From NCBI GenBank assembly GCA_023091735.1, contig JALKBU010000849.1, positions 1 to 22,580 of the forward strand: a stretch of 22,580 bases of DNA, read 5' to 3'. This DNA is from Trichomonas tenax (lineage: Eukaryota > Parabasalia > Trichomonadida > Trichomonadidae). The position numbers and the translations under genes were made by a program. This document shows, one piece after another, positions 1-9,691 of this stretch. How positions within the stretch are numbered: the stretch's first letter is position 1; each line of letters starts with the position of its first letter. The notes beneath the pieces are model-generated. The model did no database searches, had not been told where the DNA came from, and was given only the letters and a program-made list of their open reading frames with translations.

Positions 1-60
1 TTGATGTGCTCGCTCAGTATTTCATTATACAACTGTTTGCTTCTAGTTGTTTTTTTTCCA

Positions 61-88
61 GGTGTTCAGGCGTGTGCTCTTCCGCTCT
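61..88 (+). other. Sequencing-adapter-like stretch
   Basis: These 28 bases match the Illumina TruSeq read-2 adapter (reverse complement of the usual trimming sequence) at 25 of 28 positions; the core GTGTGCTCTTCCG is exact. The stretch is more GC-rich than its surroundings and lies at the extreme left of the window, next to a very long homopolymer. I infer uncleaned adapter or a noisy contig end rather than native DNA. The adapter sequence is from memory; the three mismatches leave some room for coincidence. Confidence 0.6.
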
Positions 89-126
89 AAAATGTATTCA
101 GTTTTTATAATAATTTATTTTTTTTT

Positions 127-128
<2 letters not shown>

Positions 129-197
<69 letters not shown>
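129..197. repeat. 69-nt poly(T) homopolymer
   Basis: An uninterrupted run of 69 T, preceded by a further T-rich stretch with one AA interruption at 127-128. On the minus strand it reads as poly(A). It could be a low-complexity tract, the tail of an inserted retrocopy, or a sequencing or assembly artefact. No retrocopy body is recognisable on either side, and the adapter-like stretch 40 nt to the left favours an artefact. Confidence 0.9.
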
Positions 198-198
<1 letters not shown>

Positions 199-404
199 TT
201 AAATTTTCGTAAATGTGCTTTAAAACTTCAATTTATGAGTATTAATTAATAATAAATAATTGAATACATATAATAATAGGCATAGAATTTTGGTCAATAC
301 AAAATATGCATTTCAAGCCAACATCAAATTTTGATAATTTAGATTATAGTGCCCGCAAAATCCAAAGTCCACCCAATTGTGTAGTTTGCAAGGTTGAAGC
401 CCCT

Positions 405-439
405 AACCCTGAAATCTTGAAGGGGAGATAATCAGGGTT
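405..439. repeat. Inverted repeat, 8-bp arms
   Basis: AACCCTGA at 405-412 is the exact reverse complement of TCAGGGTT at 432-439, with a 19-nt spacer. It lies in a short, relatively GC-rich island (about 350-440) within AT-rich DNA. It does not have tRNA architecture. Function unknown. Confidence 0.4.
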
Positions 440-570
440 TCTATTTTTAATGAGTAGAAAGATTGCAGGGCTAAAATACTCTATAATGCACTATTAAAAT
501 CTTTATATTTATATTGTGAAAAGTCTGAAACAGAATATATATATCCGACCACTCAGTTTTTGTTGCCCTG

Positions 571-834
571 GGATACCCTTTTCGGGATTTGATACTTTTC
601 TGGCAGCTTTTTACAAATTACATGTCAAAATTAAGTTGCACAATTTTTGCAGAAGTTCAGGCTATTTGTTAGGCCAAATCTTTAAAATCAAGTTAATTAT
701 TGTATTTAAAACATGTCTATCTAATTTCATAATTTATGTTACATTTTTAGGGATACGGAATTCCTATCCCGAGCAATAGTTTTTATTTGTAAATTATTCG
801 ATTTTTGATAGGCTGGGATAAACTATCCCATCCC
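571..834. repeat. Cluster of GGGAT/ATCCC inverted repeats
   Basis: The words GGGAT and ATCCC recur five or more times. Two pairs form hairpins: GGGATA and TATCCC flanking an internal GGAATTCC at 750-770, and TGGGATA-AAC-TATCCCA at 814-830 (7-bp perfect arms, 3-nt loop). An unpaired GGGATACCC and GGGATTT lie at about 571-590. The clustering is unlikely by chance in AT-rich DNA. It could be a protein-binding array or part of a decayed mobile element. Confidence 0.45.
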
Positions 835-2574
835 AAAAGTAGAGTGATTTGACACATCATATTTACATGTCGAAAATGAGCATTTTACATAAAGATAAAT
901 GAAACATGCATAATTAAGGTTCATCTAATATGCTTTATAATGCACATTTTATTTTTCTAATCCCATTATTTGTCATTTGGCAAAAATAAAAATCTCAAAA
1001 AGGAAATCACTTAAATATCAAAAATAACAGATTTATACGAAAATCTGTCTTAGTGGTGAAAAGATAATATTTTGCAATTTGAAGTATAAAGATGAGTGAT
1101 GGGGTGACATTGCCATGCGTTTTGACATTTGTCAGGAGGGTATTAGACGCGAGATTTGAGCAAGATGTTAAATCGTGAAAATTATCTTTAAAAGCATTGA
1201 TATTATCTAGTAAATTGGGTTGAGAAGGTCTAGCTCGTAGTGAACTTCAGCATATTTCTGCAGGAGTCCATTTGCAACCTTCTGTAAGATTTTCCTTCGT
1301 TCATTATTCTGTCGAGCAAAATTAACTCCTATTCATTATAAAAGCCACCAAGTTCTTGCAGTAAAATGCCCAATGCATGCACCTACATAAATCAGAAGAA
1401 TGTCGTAAAGACTTCGAAAAAAAATAATAATCACACAGTCATGGATCGGTTGATATTTACCATCCATACTCTACCGCTACGTTAAATGTGAATGAAGTAC
1501 TAACAACATTCTGTTTCATAAATCGAGTCCGGCCAAATAATTGATAGAACTCATAGAATTTTTGATTGATTTCCTATCAAAAAGTTGATGTAAAGTGGAA
1601 TTATGAAACGACATACAGTTTTACTATATTAGAGTGAAATTAAAATTCGCTCAGTACAAGGACACAATGACCCAATCAAAAAGGTTATGATTCATCATGT
1701 TTGATTAAAAAAATCTCTGACATTCAGGGAGATTATTGAAATCACATTCCTAAATGTCGTACAAAAAAATAAACACGCACTTTGGATAACAAAAACAAAA
1801 AGTATAATTAACAAATCAACAATAGTTTTGATGCGAAACATACTACATCTGGAGATGCAAAAAAGATAACTTCGTTGTTTGGCCATCGGAAGTTCGTACT
1901 AAGTAAAAGTATCTACCATTCCGAATTAAAGTGCATCTGACTCATAAAGGGATCGATTTTGGAACTTCAGAAATAAATCTGAAACTATCTTGAGAAATTT
2001 GGGCATAAATCTTAAGATATAGCTAATACATTGCACCGCATAGTCTAGCATATCAATTCTGTCCAACGAATATGCTTATTTATGATCTGAATTCTGAAAT
2101 ATTTAGGAATTTTGTAATATATCAATAAAAGCTAAAAGTAACTTTGGAGATGATAAGAAATGTAAGATGCTGTTGCTTGGTGCTATTTATTCATGTTGCT
2201 TGTCGATCGATAATATGATACAAAAAATTAGCCCGTTTTTCATAGTTTTCTACCAGGGTACTAACTCTATTAGGGAATTTCAGACTAATCCCGGTTTATA
2301 TTAGTCGAAGCCATGTAAAAATGATGATGAATCTGAATATAAATTGTTTTTAAACGATAATGCTTGCATTTTTTGTTGCCAATGGATTCTGTAACTTCGA
2401 AAACCCCAAAAAGCTACAAGATTTATGGCCCATGGTTAACTTTTAAGAAGTGGGTGTCCACCCCCATTAAAAATTGTGATGGACTCGATTTTTGAAATTT
2501 ATTTAATCCACTATGAAAAATTCAATGGATCAAGATTGATTGATTTTTCAATTCTCAATTTTTTTTATATTTGA

Positions 2575-4554
2575 ATGAGTGTTCCGTCTTTCCTCAACAA
2601 TGCACCAGAAAATCCTCCGAAGGCGCCAATCGTCCGGCACGTGACGCGGAAGATCATCGTTGCGCAGCCTGTTGCCAAGGCCCCGAAAAAACCTGAGGTA
2701 ATACATCACATTCCGACCGTAATAAAGGCATCACCGCCTCAGAGCACAGCAGAAAATGACATGAAAAAGGAGGATATACTGACTTTCGCAATTCTTTCTA
2801 AAATGCTACTGAAAAAATCGCAAATCGTCGAGATAAACAAATTATTCGCAAAAATGATTAAAGGCGCCATTACACCGCAGATACTCGCTATAAAAATACC
2901 GAACATTGTCGAAAAATACCCAGAAATCGCTCAAATATGGAATAGAATCACTGATCGATCACCGAAGAATTTGACGCCATCTGGGGAACTTGTACGCAAA
3001 GTAAGGGTCATAATTGACTGGTTCATGAGGAATGAGAGGCCTGATTCCAATATTGACAACTATTTCATTTTCATAATTTCAGCACATAAGAAATCTGTAC
3101 CATGGGTCCACATTTTTTCGACGATACTCAAGCAGCAGCAGAGTGTCACCAGCACTAAAAACATATCTGAGCTGATGGGACTTACGAAAGAATTATTGAC
3201 ATTAATTCCAATGCATATCAACAACCCAGAAGTACCACTCAACCATTTTTCTGTTAGTGAGTTTATCGGTATCGATGAACCAGACAAAACTTTCGATTTC
3301 TTTAGCAAAATCCCAAAAACAATTCCTCTCGCACCAATTAAAAACGCTCCACCACAACCGATACCAACGAGACACACTCTCTCAAATTCTCGCCGCTGTT
3401 CTCCCTCTCACTTAAACTTAAAATCACCGCTTACGGAAGGACAAAATTTGTTCTTGTTCAATCACCAAACGAAACTTTACCCTGTGTCCACTGACATCGG
3501 AGGACGCTATATTCCACCTCCACCGCCATCAAATTCGATAGTTGTCAAAGATTTGTTCCAATTGTTGGAAGACATTGAAGTTTGCGAGAACAAAACAGAC
3601 AGAATCTACTCTTTCTCAGATATCAACCCTTATGCTGCTATCTACATGAGGATCTCTGGAAGAGAATGCTACGAAAATCGGTGGGCTGAAATCGAACCAC
3701 ATTTGAACGTGCCACAAGTCAGAGATATCGTCAAAAATACATGCTTAACACGCATTCCGAAGTATGAAGTTGACAGACAAGCAGCAGTAAAAAATGCAGA
3801 AATTTATTTAACAACGAGACCCACAAACGCGTTTCTTGAGAGCATTCAACAATCCAACATGCCAAGTGAGTTCTACTTCCCTAATGATGATGACGATATT
3901 TCTCATTATTTGCATCATTTAATTATTTCTTATTCGCATCCAAAAATCATTCAACAAGTCAGGTGGGTGTTCAATGTTGTAATGCCCCTTGTTTTGTCGC
4001 CTGGTCACATTGAATTTCTTCATTCCAACAGTTTTGCGTATATTTTGTGGCTATATTCGAGATTGTGCCAAGAAATCAAGCCGCTGTTCAATGCCACATC
4101 AATGGAGATGAACACATTCGAGTCTGTTTTAGATTTGGCATGCAATGAAATTTACTCTCAATTTACATCAGCGGGTACTGAATATCATCTTCACAAAGCT
4201 TTAACTGACTCCCTCAGATCTATTCTCCAGAATCGAATTGTGATAGATGAAATTGCGATTGATTCAATGCGACATTTTGGAAATCTCGCTGAAAGAATTG
4301 GTCACTTCTATCCAATTATCGAAAAGATTGCTTTGGTTGCAACCTTTATGATGAATGACCATCATATGAAACTTTTAACTTCAGCAGCAGACAAATTCGG
4401 AAAATATTCTGAAGATTTCAAAGAAGATATGTTTGAAGCAAGAAAACCGCTATACAATTCTGTCATCAAAAACGTTAGACTCAACAGACTTATAAGAATC
4501 TCTGTCTATCAGAAAGAATCGAAAATTATTTTGCAGCCAACGAATATTGTTTGA
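2575..4554 (+). CDS. Large uncharacterised protein, mostly helical
   Basis: An intact 659-residue protein that I do not recognise. The first ~60 residues are rich in Pro, Lys and Val and look disordered. Residues ~65-230 are predominantly amphipathic helix, of a kind seen in helical-repeat scaffolds. Around residues 240-320 is a Pro/Ser-rich linker that includes a run of five prolines after YI. Residues ~325-650 form a second helical region with many aromatic residues. No signal peptide, membrane span or catalytic motif is visible. The ATG is the first in frame and follows T-rich leader DNA. A TAA-rich 3' flank with AATAAA-like words follows the TGA stop. Composition matches the intact neighbours, so it is probably a real gene and possibly a scaffold; the function is not known. 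Confidence 0.8.
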   Translation: MSVPSFLNNAPENPPKAPIVRHVTRKIIVAQPVAKAPKKPEVIHHIPTVIKASPPQSTAENDMKKEDILTFAILSKMLLKKSQIVEINKLFAKMIKGAITPQILAIKIPNIVEKYPEIAQIWNRITDRSPKNLTPSGELVRKVRVIIDWFMRNERPDSNIDNYFIFIISAHKKSVPWVHIFSTILKQQQSVTSTKNISELMGLTKELLTLIPMHINNPEVPLNHFSVSEFIGIDEPDKTFDFFSKIPKTIPLAPIKNAPPQPIPTRHTLSNSRRCSPSHLNLKSPLTEGQNLFLFNHQTKLYPVSTDIGGRYIPPPPPSNSIVVKDLFQLLEDIEVCENKTDRIYSFSDINPYAAIYMRISGRECYENRWAEIEPHLNVPQVRDIVKNTCLTRIPKYEVDRQAAVKNAEIYLTTRPTNAFLESIQQSNMPSEFYFPNDDDDISHYLHHLIISYSHPKIIQQVRWVFNVVMPLVLSPGHIEFLHSNSFAYILWLYSRLCQEIKPLFNATSMEMNTFESVLDLACNEIYSQFTSAGTEYHLHKALTDSLRSILQNRIVIDEIAIDSMRHFGNLAERIGHFYPIIEKIALVATFMMNDHHMKLLTSAADKFGKYSEDFKEDMFEARKPLYNSVIKNVRLNRLIRISVYQKESKIILQPTNIV

Positions 4555-4645
4555 ATATTGTGTTAATAATAAATTTGTTATATATTACATTAACTTATCG
4601 ATACTTCAATTAACTTTGAACAAATTTCTGATTATTTGACAAAGA

Positions 4646-5809
4646 TCAAAGTGATTTATGGTTTATCCCCAGCTTCATTTTTTTTTCATCTGGATTATCA
4701 TTGTTTGTAGATGCTTTCTTCTTCTTACTGACAACGAAAACTATGACAACAACTGCAACCTAATTGGAACGCCAATTTTAGCCAACTTCTCTGTTGCACT
4801 TGAACCCTCTTGACTACTTGGACCTGTAGTAGGTTCATCTGTTGTTGTATTCGTTTGTGTTCGAAACTCTGCTGGAATATATTCATCACTATATTTAAGC
4901 TGAGGAACACTCTTTAGTTGTCACTTCCATAGTCTGGCTATCGATTATATCATAGAGGTTTATAGTTTTGAAATTAATCTTACTCAATGACTTCGGGGTT
5001 CGTAAGATACATATATAGATATTCTCATACGTTGCTGCTGCAAATATATATTTTGTTGAATCAGCACCTCTGATATTTAAGCTGAAAGTGTTAGGCTGCC
5101 CAGAAGCGGCATTGTCATATATCTATGCGAACTCTTCAAAGTTTTTATATCCGTAGTCTTGTTTAAGCCATAATTGATGAAATATGTATAAGTCGATGTT
5201 CCATCAGTGATGAGGTTGATGCGGTATCGGTTTGTTGGGATTCCTTGGTTAATGATCCACTTTAGAGCTAAGTGAACTCTTAGATCATCAACACTGACGT
5301 TGAAATATGAATTTGGATTTGAGTCCGCGATTTGTTTGATGAAATCGAGAATCAGAGTGGAATATGTTGAACTATTGAACACTATATTGCTATATTTAGT
5401 CTTTAAAGTTACCTAATCGAATTGGAAACTTCTTCCTATATTAATCATTGTATTTTCTGTAGGCTGGTGTTCAAACATAACCCCGAAGGTGCTGAACATA
5501 ATAGCGAAGCTTCCTACATGTCCAATAATGTGATACCCATTTCTATCGGTATTTGGAACTTCAACAAATTTAACAACAATGGGTGTATCAAGTCCTGTAG
5601 CGGATATAGAGTGTTGTCCAAGCTTGTAGATGCCTCATGAAACGTTGAAAGCTGTGCCACTGACCATTACATCAGAACATTCTTCGTTTGGCAAAATCTT
5701 GAATGCTTGTGTGTGTTGCATTTGGCTCAGCTGCAATGAAGCTTCCTTGATAGTTTTGCACTGCGAGAGAGCATGCAGCGCTAGCACGTGATGTCAAAAC
5801 GCAAAGCAT
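4646..5809 (-). pseudogene. Decayed type I membrane surface protein
   Basis: Reading the minus strand across three frames recovers one protein layout. It starts at an ATG at 5809 (MLCVLTSRASA, weakly signal-like), with a frameshift near 5700. A long ectodomain follows (VVKFVEVPNTDRNGYHIIG, then FNVSVDDLRVHLALKWIINQ) with stops TGA at 5635-5637 and TAG at 5413-5415. A frameshift at about 5080 leads to GADSTKYIFAAATYENIY. Next come a Thr/Ser stalk (TQTNTTTDEPTTGPSSQEG, about 4815-4860), a further frame change, a hydrophobic span VAVVVIVFVV and a cytoplasmic SKKKKASTNNDN tail (about 4680-4760). This layout is typical of trichomonad surface proteins. The ectodomain family is not recognised. With several stops and frame changes, it is inactive as read. 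Confidence 0.65.
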
Positions 5810-6065
5810 AATATTGTGGAATAGACTCGAGTCTCAGAATAAGGTTATTAGCTATCTCATGCTGTATTTCGCCGATTTGTTGAAAAAATGATATGGTATT
5901 AAAATTATTACCCCTGCCAATAGCTTATCTCAGCCTCTGAGTTTGAGATCAACAGTCTTGTAAATATAGAATATAATTGTAAAAATCAACGCTCAAGAGT
6001 GAAAATATAGCATTTTTGAGATGTTTGAAAACAATTGATGACTTTTCCACAAGTTTATTTTTACA

Positions 6066-8312
6066 ATGTTTCGCTTGAGGGAATTATGGCAGTCGACTAT
6101 TCCTCCGAATGAAGAGTTTTCACCCGACGCCACGACTTCCTTCGAGATAGAGAACACACCTGTCGTCGTCAGCGGCAGCTTTTCGGGGACTTTGAGGTTC
6201 TATTATCCATCTAAAGCGGATAAAGGCCTTCCTTTCACCGAAATAAAAATAAAAAACCCTGTGTTACAGGTCAAATACGGTGTTTTCCTTAAAGCTGAGC
6301 AGTATTGCTTAGCCGTTCTCCAGCCGAAGTTGATAACATTGTATAAACTCGAAATTAAGGACAAAACAATGGTAATGGACGAAATTCAGTCATTTATACT
6401 CTCGCATTCTGCATTCAATTTCATCGCAACTCAAATAGACGGACTTACATCACCGCCATCAATTATCGTCCAGTCATTGGACGGAAATCTCACGATAATC
6501 ACAGCAAACGCAGTCGACACATACCCAATCCCTCACTTTTTCTTACCCGGACCGTTCACTTATATTCCGTTATTGGAATCATTTATTTTTGCTGCCGCGG
6601 ATTACAAAGTTATTTGCTACAGAAAGAATGTCATATTCGCGAAGCAGGCGGCTGAAGCGAATGAAGACTGGAGTTACGTAATTGGAGAACAAGTTGTTTC
6701 GATTCACTTCTGGAAGAAGAATGTAAAGCACGCTGGTGCATCAAACTTCGATATTGCGATCGTTGGTGAGCGAACATTGTGTGTTTTAACAGATTCTGGT
6801 AAGTTAAAGACGTTAATGAAACATAATGGAAGTTGTATTTGTTCTCACGCTTATTCTTCACAAGCAGACTCATCCAAGACATGCAATAATCTCATGATTG
6901 GCTGTGAAGACAAAACAATCAGCATTTTCATAAATTTCAAGAAAGTTTGGCAACTGTCTCTTAATTTCGCCCCAATAAACATCGGAATCATCAACATTCA
7001 ACCAAATAACGGCTTGCTTTGCATTATGGACGCTGAAGGCACAATTTTGATCGGATATCTCGGAACTCACGAATCTGGTGATCTTGGACTCCCCCAGTTA
7101 CCGCGAATTTCTAAAGAACAACTCAAAGATCACATGAATAAAGTCAACGAAAGAATTTCGCAAATTCCAACTTCAGATCATTTGCAGTTGTTTGTTAACG
7201 TTTCCAGGGCCTCTCCCGCAACAATTGAGCTTGTTTTCCAATCCAATCAGCCGCAGCTTAAGAATGTCAGGTGTTTTGCTGATTTGCCTCTTTCTATCAA
7301 TAGAGTGGAACCAATCAAAGTCGGAAACATGACGCAGGAAGAGCAGGCATTCAGAATGCAGTTTATCACATCGCAAGCACCACCGAGCTATTTAACAGCA
7401 AACTTAAACGCAATGTTTGAAACGTCTGAAGGCAGAACTTTATCAAAGAGCGTTCGATTCGATGTTCCTTTCGAGTTGTTCATCCAAAGATGCGAACCAC
7501 GCGTTAAGATGCCCTGCACAGCGATTGTTTATGCCAATGGCGACTTTATAACGTTAGTTCAAGCATTCACTAACTTTGTCCTTCCAGAAAAGCACTCATT
7601 CTCATTTGTTCTATCGAACGGAGACATTATCAGTCTCAGTGAAGACAGCAAGAACAAGAGATACAGAATTGAAGCAGAGACATTTGATAGACTCGGATTC
7701 GCAATTCTTATTCTCCAAAAGTCATTAGCGCAGGTTTCTAAGACAACTCTAAAGTACAAAGACAGCATTCCAATCAATTTGTTCAACGAAATTGTTTCCG
7801 AGCATCATAAACTTCGCGTCAAAGAGAGGAGCCTCAAGAAAGAGCTTCACGAGTTAGTTCAGGAGCTTGAGCATGTTCAGAAAGCTCTCATCGCGAGATA
7901 TGAAGCCGCGACACCAGAAAGCTTAGATGATCTGAATTCTCTTCTGACAAAGACAACAACTGCTCTCAAGGAAACATCAAAAGAGATAGAAGAAACGCAA
8001 AGAGAGTTAGAGAAAATGGATGGAAGAGTCGAAGCTGCAGTCACAACATTAGTTAACTTAATAATTTTGTCGAATGAATTTGATCAGCCGAAAATAGATA
8101 TGATAACAAATTCCATCCCAAGAAGGTCGCAGAACTGTACGCCAGGATGGGAAGAGTGCGCTTATGCAGGAGTTTCCTATATATTAGAAACGCTTACTGG
8201 AACAAAGCAAAGCACTGCATTCGGTGCTGAAGCGGAGTTTCTCACGAATGTCGAATCATTAACAACTTTGTTCAACGATTTAATCGATAACATTTCTAAG
8301 GCTAAGAAGTAA
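6066..8312 (+). CDS. BBS9: BBS9/PTHB1, BBSome subunit
   Basis: An intact 748-residue protein, shorter than the vertebrate homologue. The N-terminus (MFRLRELWQS, then VVVSGSFSGTLRFYYPSK and NPVLQVKYG) follows the start of the PTHB1 beta-propeller, where vertebrate proteins read GSFMGYLRI and DPVLQVE. Further matches are the LPGPFTYIP and GERTLCVLTDSGK segments. Residues 1-350 form the propeller. Residues ~375-560 are beta-rich (GAE and platform-like). Residues ~575-665 are a long coiled coil rich in Glu, Lys and Leu, and a helical C-terminus follows. BBS9 is a scaffold of the BBSome, which carries membrane cargo to and from the flagellum. No stops or frameshifts interrupt it. The ATG lies just after a T-rich leader. 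Context gives no operon, but TTLL at 19504 is another microtubule/flagellum-related gene. Confidence 0.88.
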   Translation: MFRLRELWQSTIPPNEEFSPDATTSFEIENTPVVVSGSFSGTLRFYYPSKADKGLPFTEIKIKNPVLQVKYGVFLKAEQYCLAVLQPKLITLYKLEIKDKTMVMDEIQSFILSHSAFNFIATQIDGLTSPPSIIVQSLDGNLTIITANAVDTYPIPHFFLPGPFTYIPLLESFIFAAADYKVICYRKNVIFAKQAAEANEDWSYVIGEQVVSIHFWKKNVKHAGASNFDIAIVGERTLCVLTDSGKLKTLMKHNGSCICSHAYSSQADSSKTCNNLMIGCEDKTISIFINFKKVWQLSLNFAPINIGIINIQPNNGLLCIMDAEGTILIGYLGTHESGDLGLPQLPRISKEQLKDHMNKVNERISQIPTSDHLQLFVNVSRASPATIELVFQSNQPQLKNVRCFADLPLSINRVEPIKVGNMTQEEQAFRMQFITSQAPPSYLTANLNAMFETSEGRTLSKSVRFDVPFELFIQRCEPRVKMPCTAIVYANGDFITLVQAFTNFVLPEKHSFSFVLSNGDIISLSEDSKNKRYRIEAETFDRLGFAILILQKSLAQVSKTTLKYKDSIPINLFNEIVSEHHKLRVKERSLKKELHELVQELEHVQKALIARYEAATPESLDDLNSLLTKTTTALKETSKEIEETQRELEKMDGRVEAAVTTLVNLIILSNEFDQPKIDMITNSIPRRSQNCTPGWEECAYAGVSYILETLTGTKQSTAFGAEAEFLTNVESLTTLFNDLIDNISKAKK

Positions 8313-8605
8313 TTATTTATAAATTGTTTATTATTGTTCTAATATTTTATATATTTTTTTAATAACTATAAATTTTATATTTAAATACAGAGGGTGACAT
8401 TTCAAAGACTCTAATATGATGCTGTTTGATCTTCAAATACATTAGAACACAATAAAAAGTTTTAATCAAATTTAAAATTCAAAACTTCAACCGAATGTAT
8501 TATGTTTGACAGCACAAATAGACAATATGATTAGTGGAGAAATGAATTCTGTGGTAAAAATTACATTAATTATAGTCAATCAATCTATTCAGACAGAACT
8601 TTATT

Positions 8606-9691
8606 TTATTTCTCGCCGAGGAACTTTGAGAATGTTCCTGCGACGATCATTGGGAGAACGAGTGTGATCTCGAAGTAGAGTTTGACTTGCTTCGCCTCGA
8701 GGGAGATCGTACCCCATGAGATGGCTTCATCTGGACGAGCGCCGGAGTCAGAGCCATCGAAATCATTCGATGTGTTGACGTAGACAGCGAAGTCAGCGCC
8801 ATTTCTGTAGAGGTTAGCGTTCATGATGTGGTGCTTGATAACACCGCCACCAAGGACGATGCAGCCTGTCTTTGTAGCCCAGAGAGGCTCGTTGTTCATG
8901 TCTCTGATATCCTCGACGAAGTCAAGGACGAGTCCTGGGTTGTTGAAGGAGTGGAAGTAGATCATATCACCGAGGGAGCCATCCGTCAAAGCTGGCGAGT
9001 AGACTGGGATGTTGTTCTTAGCAGCCCAGTACCAGACGGAGTCCTCGTTGTTGATCTCGAGGCCGAGTCTGCGAACGAGCTTTGATGTGATCTATTTTAC
9101 ACCCTCTGTGTTCTGCTCCTCAAGGCACTTGTCGAGGATTGGCATGATCCAGTCCTCGAAGAGACAGTAGTTCTTGTTTGGAACGATCAAGTTGCCGATT
9201 CTGTTGAGGCCGCGCTTACGAAGATTGTGGCCTTCATCAGAGAAGTTGCCCATGTGTGTTGGAGCGAGGCACTTGATGATATCCTCCTTGATGCCACCTT
9301 CTGTGCAGACATTGACGTCGACTAACACGTGCTTGATGATGAAGCGAATGTAATCTCTCATCCCACTGGAAATGAGGTTGGATGTGAGGCCGAGGAAGAT
9401 CTTGCAGGAGCGTGGTATGTATTTGACGCCCTCAACACCACCACCGAGGCCGAAGAGCTTCTTCTCATCACCAGGCTCTGGTGTGTAGTCGAAGTGGAGC
9501 ATCTCATTGATCTGGTCGATCGCCAAGCCGAGTTTTGTCGCCTGGAAACCGCAGTATTTCATCTGCTGGAGCATCTTTTCGAAGTCGAAATTGCCTTCGT
9601 CTGATGGCATGTAGCCCTGGCAGAGTGGGGTTGTGAGCTCTTCGGATTCGACGAAGACGGAGTCAACAGCGAGCGATGGAGCGCGAGACAT
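8606..9691 (-). pseudogene. DHPS: Deoxyhypusine synthase paralogue with in-frame TAG and no catalytic Lys
   Basis: Two minus-strand pieces (9691-9095 and 9091-8606) are in the same frame, separated only by TAG at 9092-9094; together they equal a full-length DHS (~360 codons). Family signatures are [55 protein letters not shown] and [16 protein letters not shown] makes the deoxyhypusine of eIF5A from spermidine and NAD. The TAG falls where homologues have Trp (EGVK-W). The motif SWGK, whose Lys forms the enzyme-substrate imine (human Lys329), reads SWGT here, and the NAD/spermidine segment TTAGGVEED reads CTEGGIKED. It is therefore catalytically dead even if read through. It could be a recent pseudogene of a regulatory (prozyme-like) paralogue, a readthrough gene, or a gene with a base-call error. 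The rest of the frame is strikingly well preserved. Confidence 0.9.

Larger units (their letters stand above)
198..2574. other. Long intergenic region without an intact gene
   Basis: No intact reading frame of recognisable composition lies here. It contains the inverted repeat at 405-439, the GGGAT/ATCCC cluster at 571-834, a GGGTGACA copy at 1102-1109, and two stretches (about 1092-1400 and 1810-2090, plus strand) where one frame reads protein-like between scattered stops, suggesting old decayed coding sequence. The short frames at 516-779 (+) and 1695-1886 (-) have no credible coding character. No tRNA or rRNA was seen. Confidence 0.6.

Noticed and set aside
350..440. Possible tRNA in the GC-richer island
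   Set aside because: The GGTTGAAGCCCC-like word lacks a proper T-loop and no cloverleaf stems could be paired.
516..779. 87-codon plus-strand open frame
   Set aside because: GTG-initiated, no protein-like pattern beyond AT-rich composition, and overlaps the GGGAT repeat cluster.
3060..3377. 105-codon minus-strand frame inside the 659-residue gene
   Set aside because: Antisense shadow of an intact gene; low-complexity hydrophobic composition caused by the opposite strand.
9092..9094. Variant genetic code in which TAG is sense
   Set aside because: TAG also ends the intact winged-helix-like gene at 17225 and TAG, TGA and TAA all break the pseudogenes, so reassignment is not supported.
8828..9604. 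Plus-strand frames (8828-9085 and 9329-9604) opposite the DHS copy
   Set aside because: Antisense shadows; acidic composition follows from codon bias of the DHS frame.
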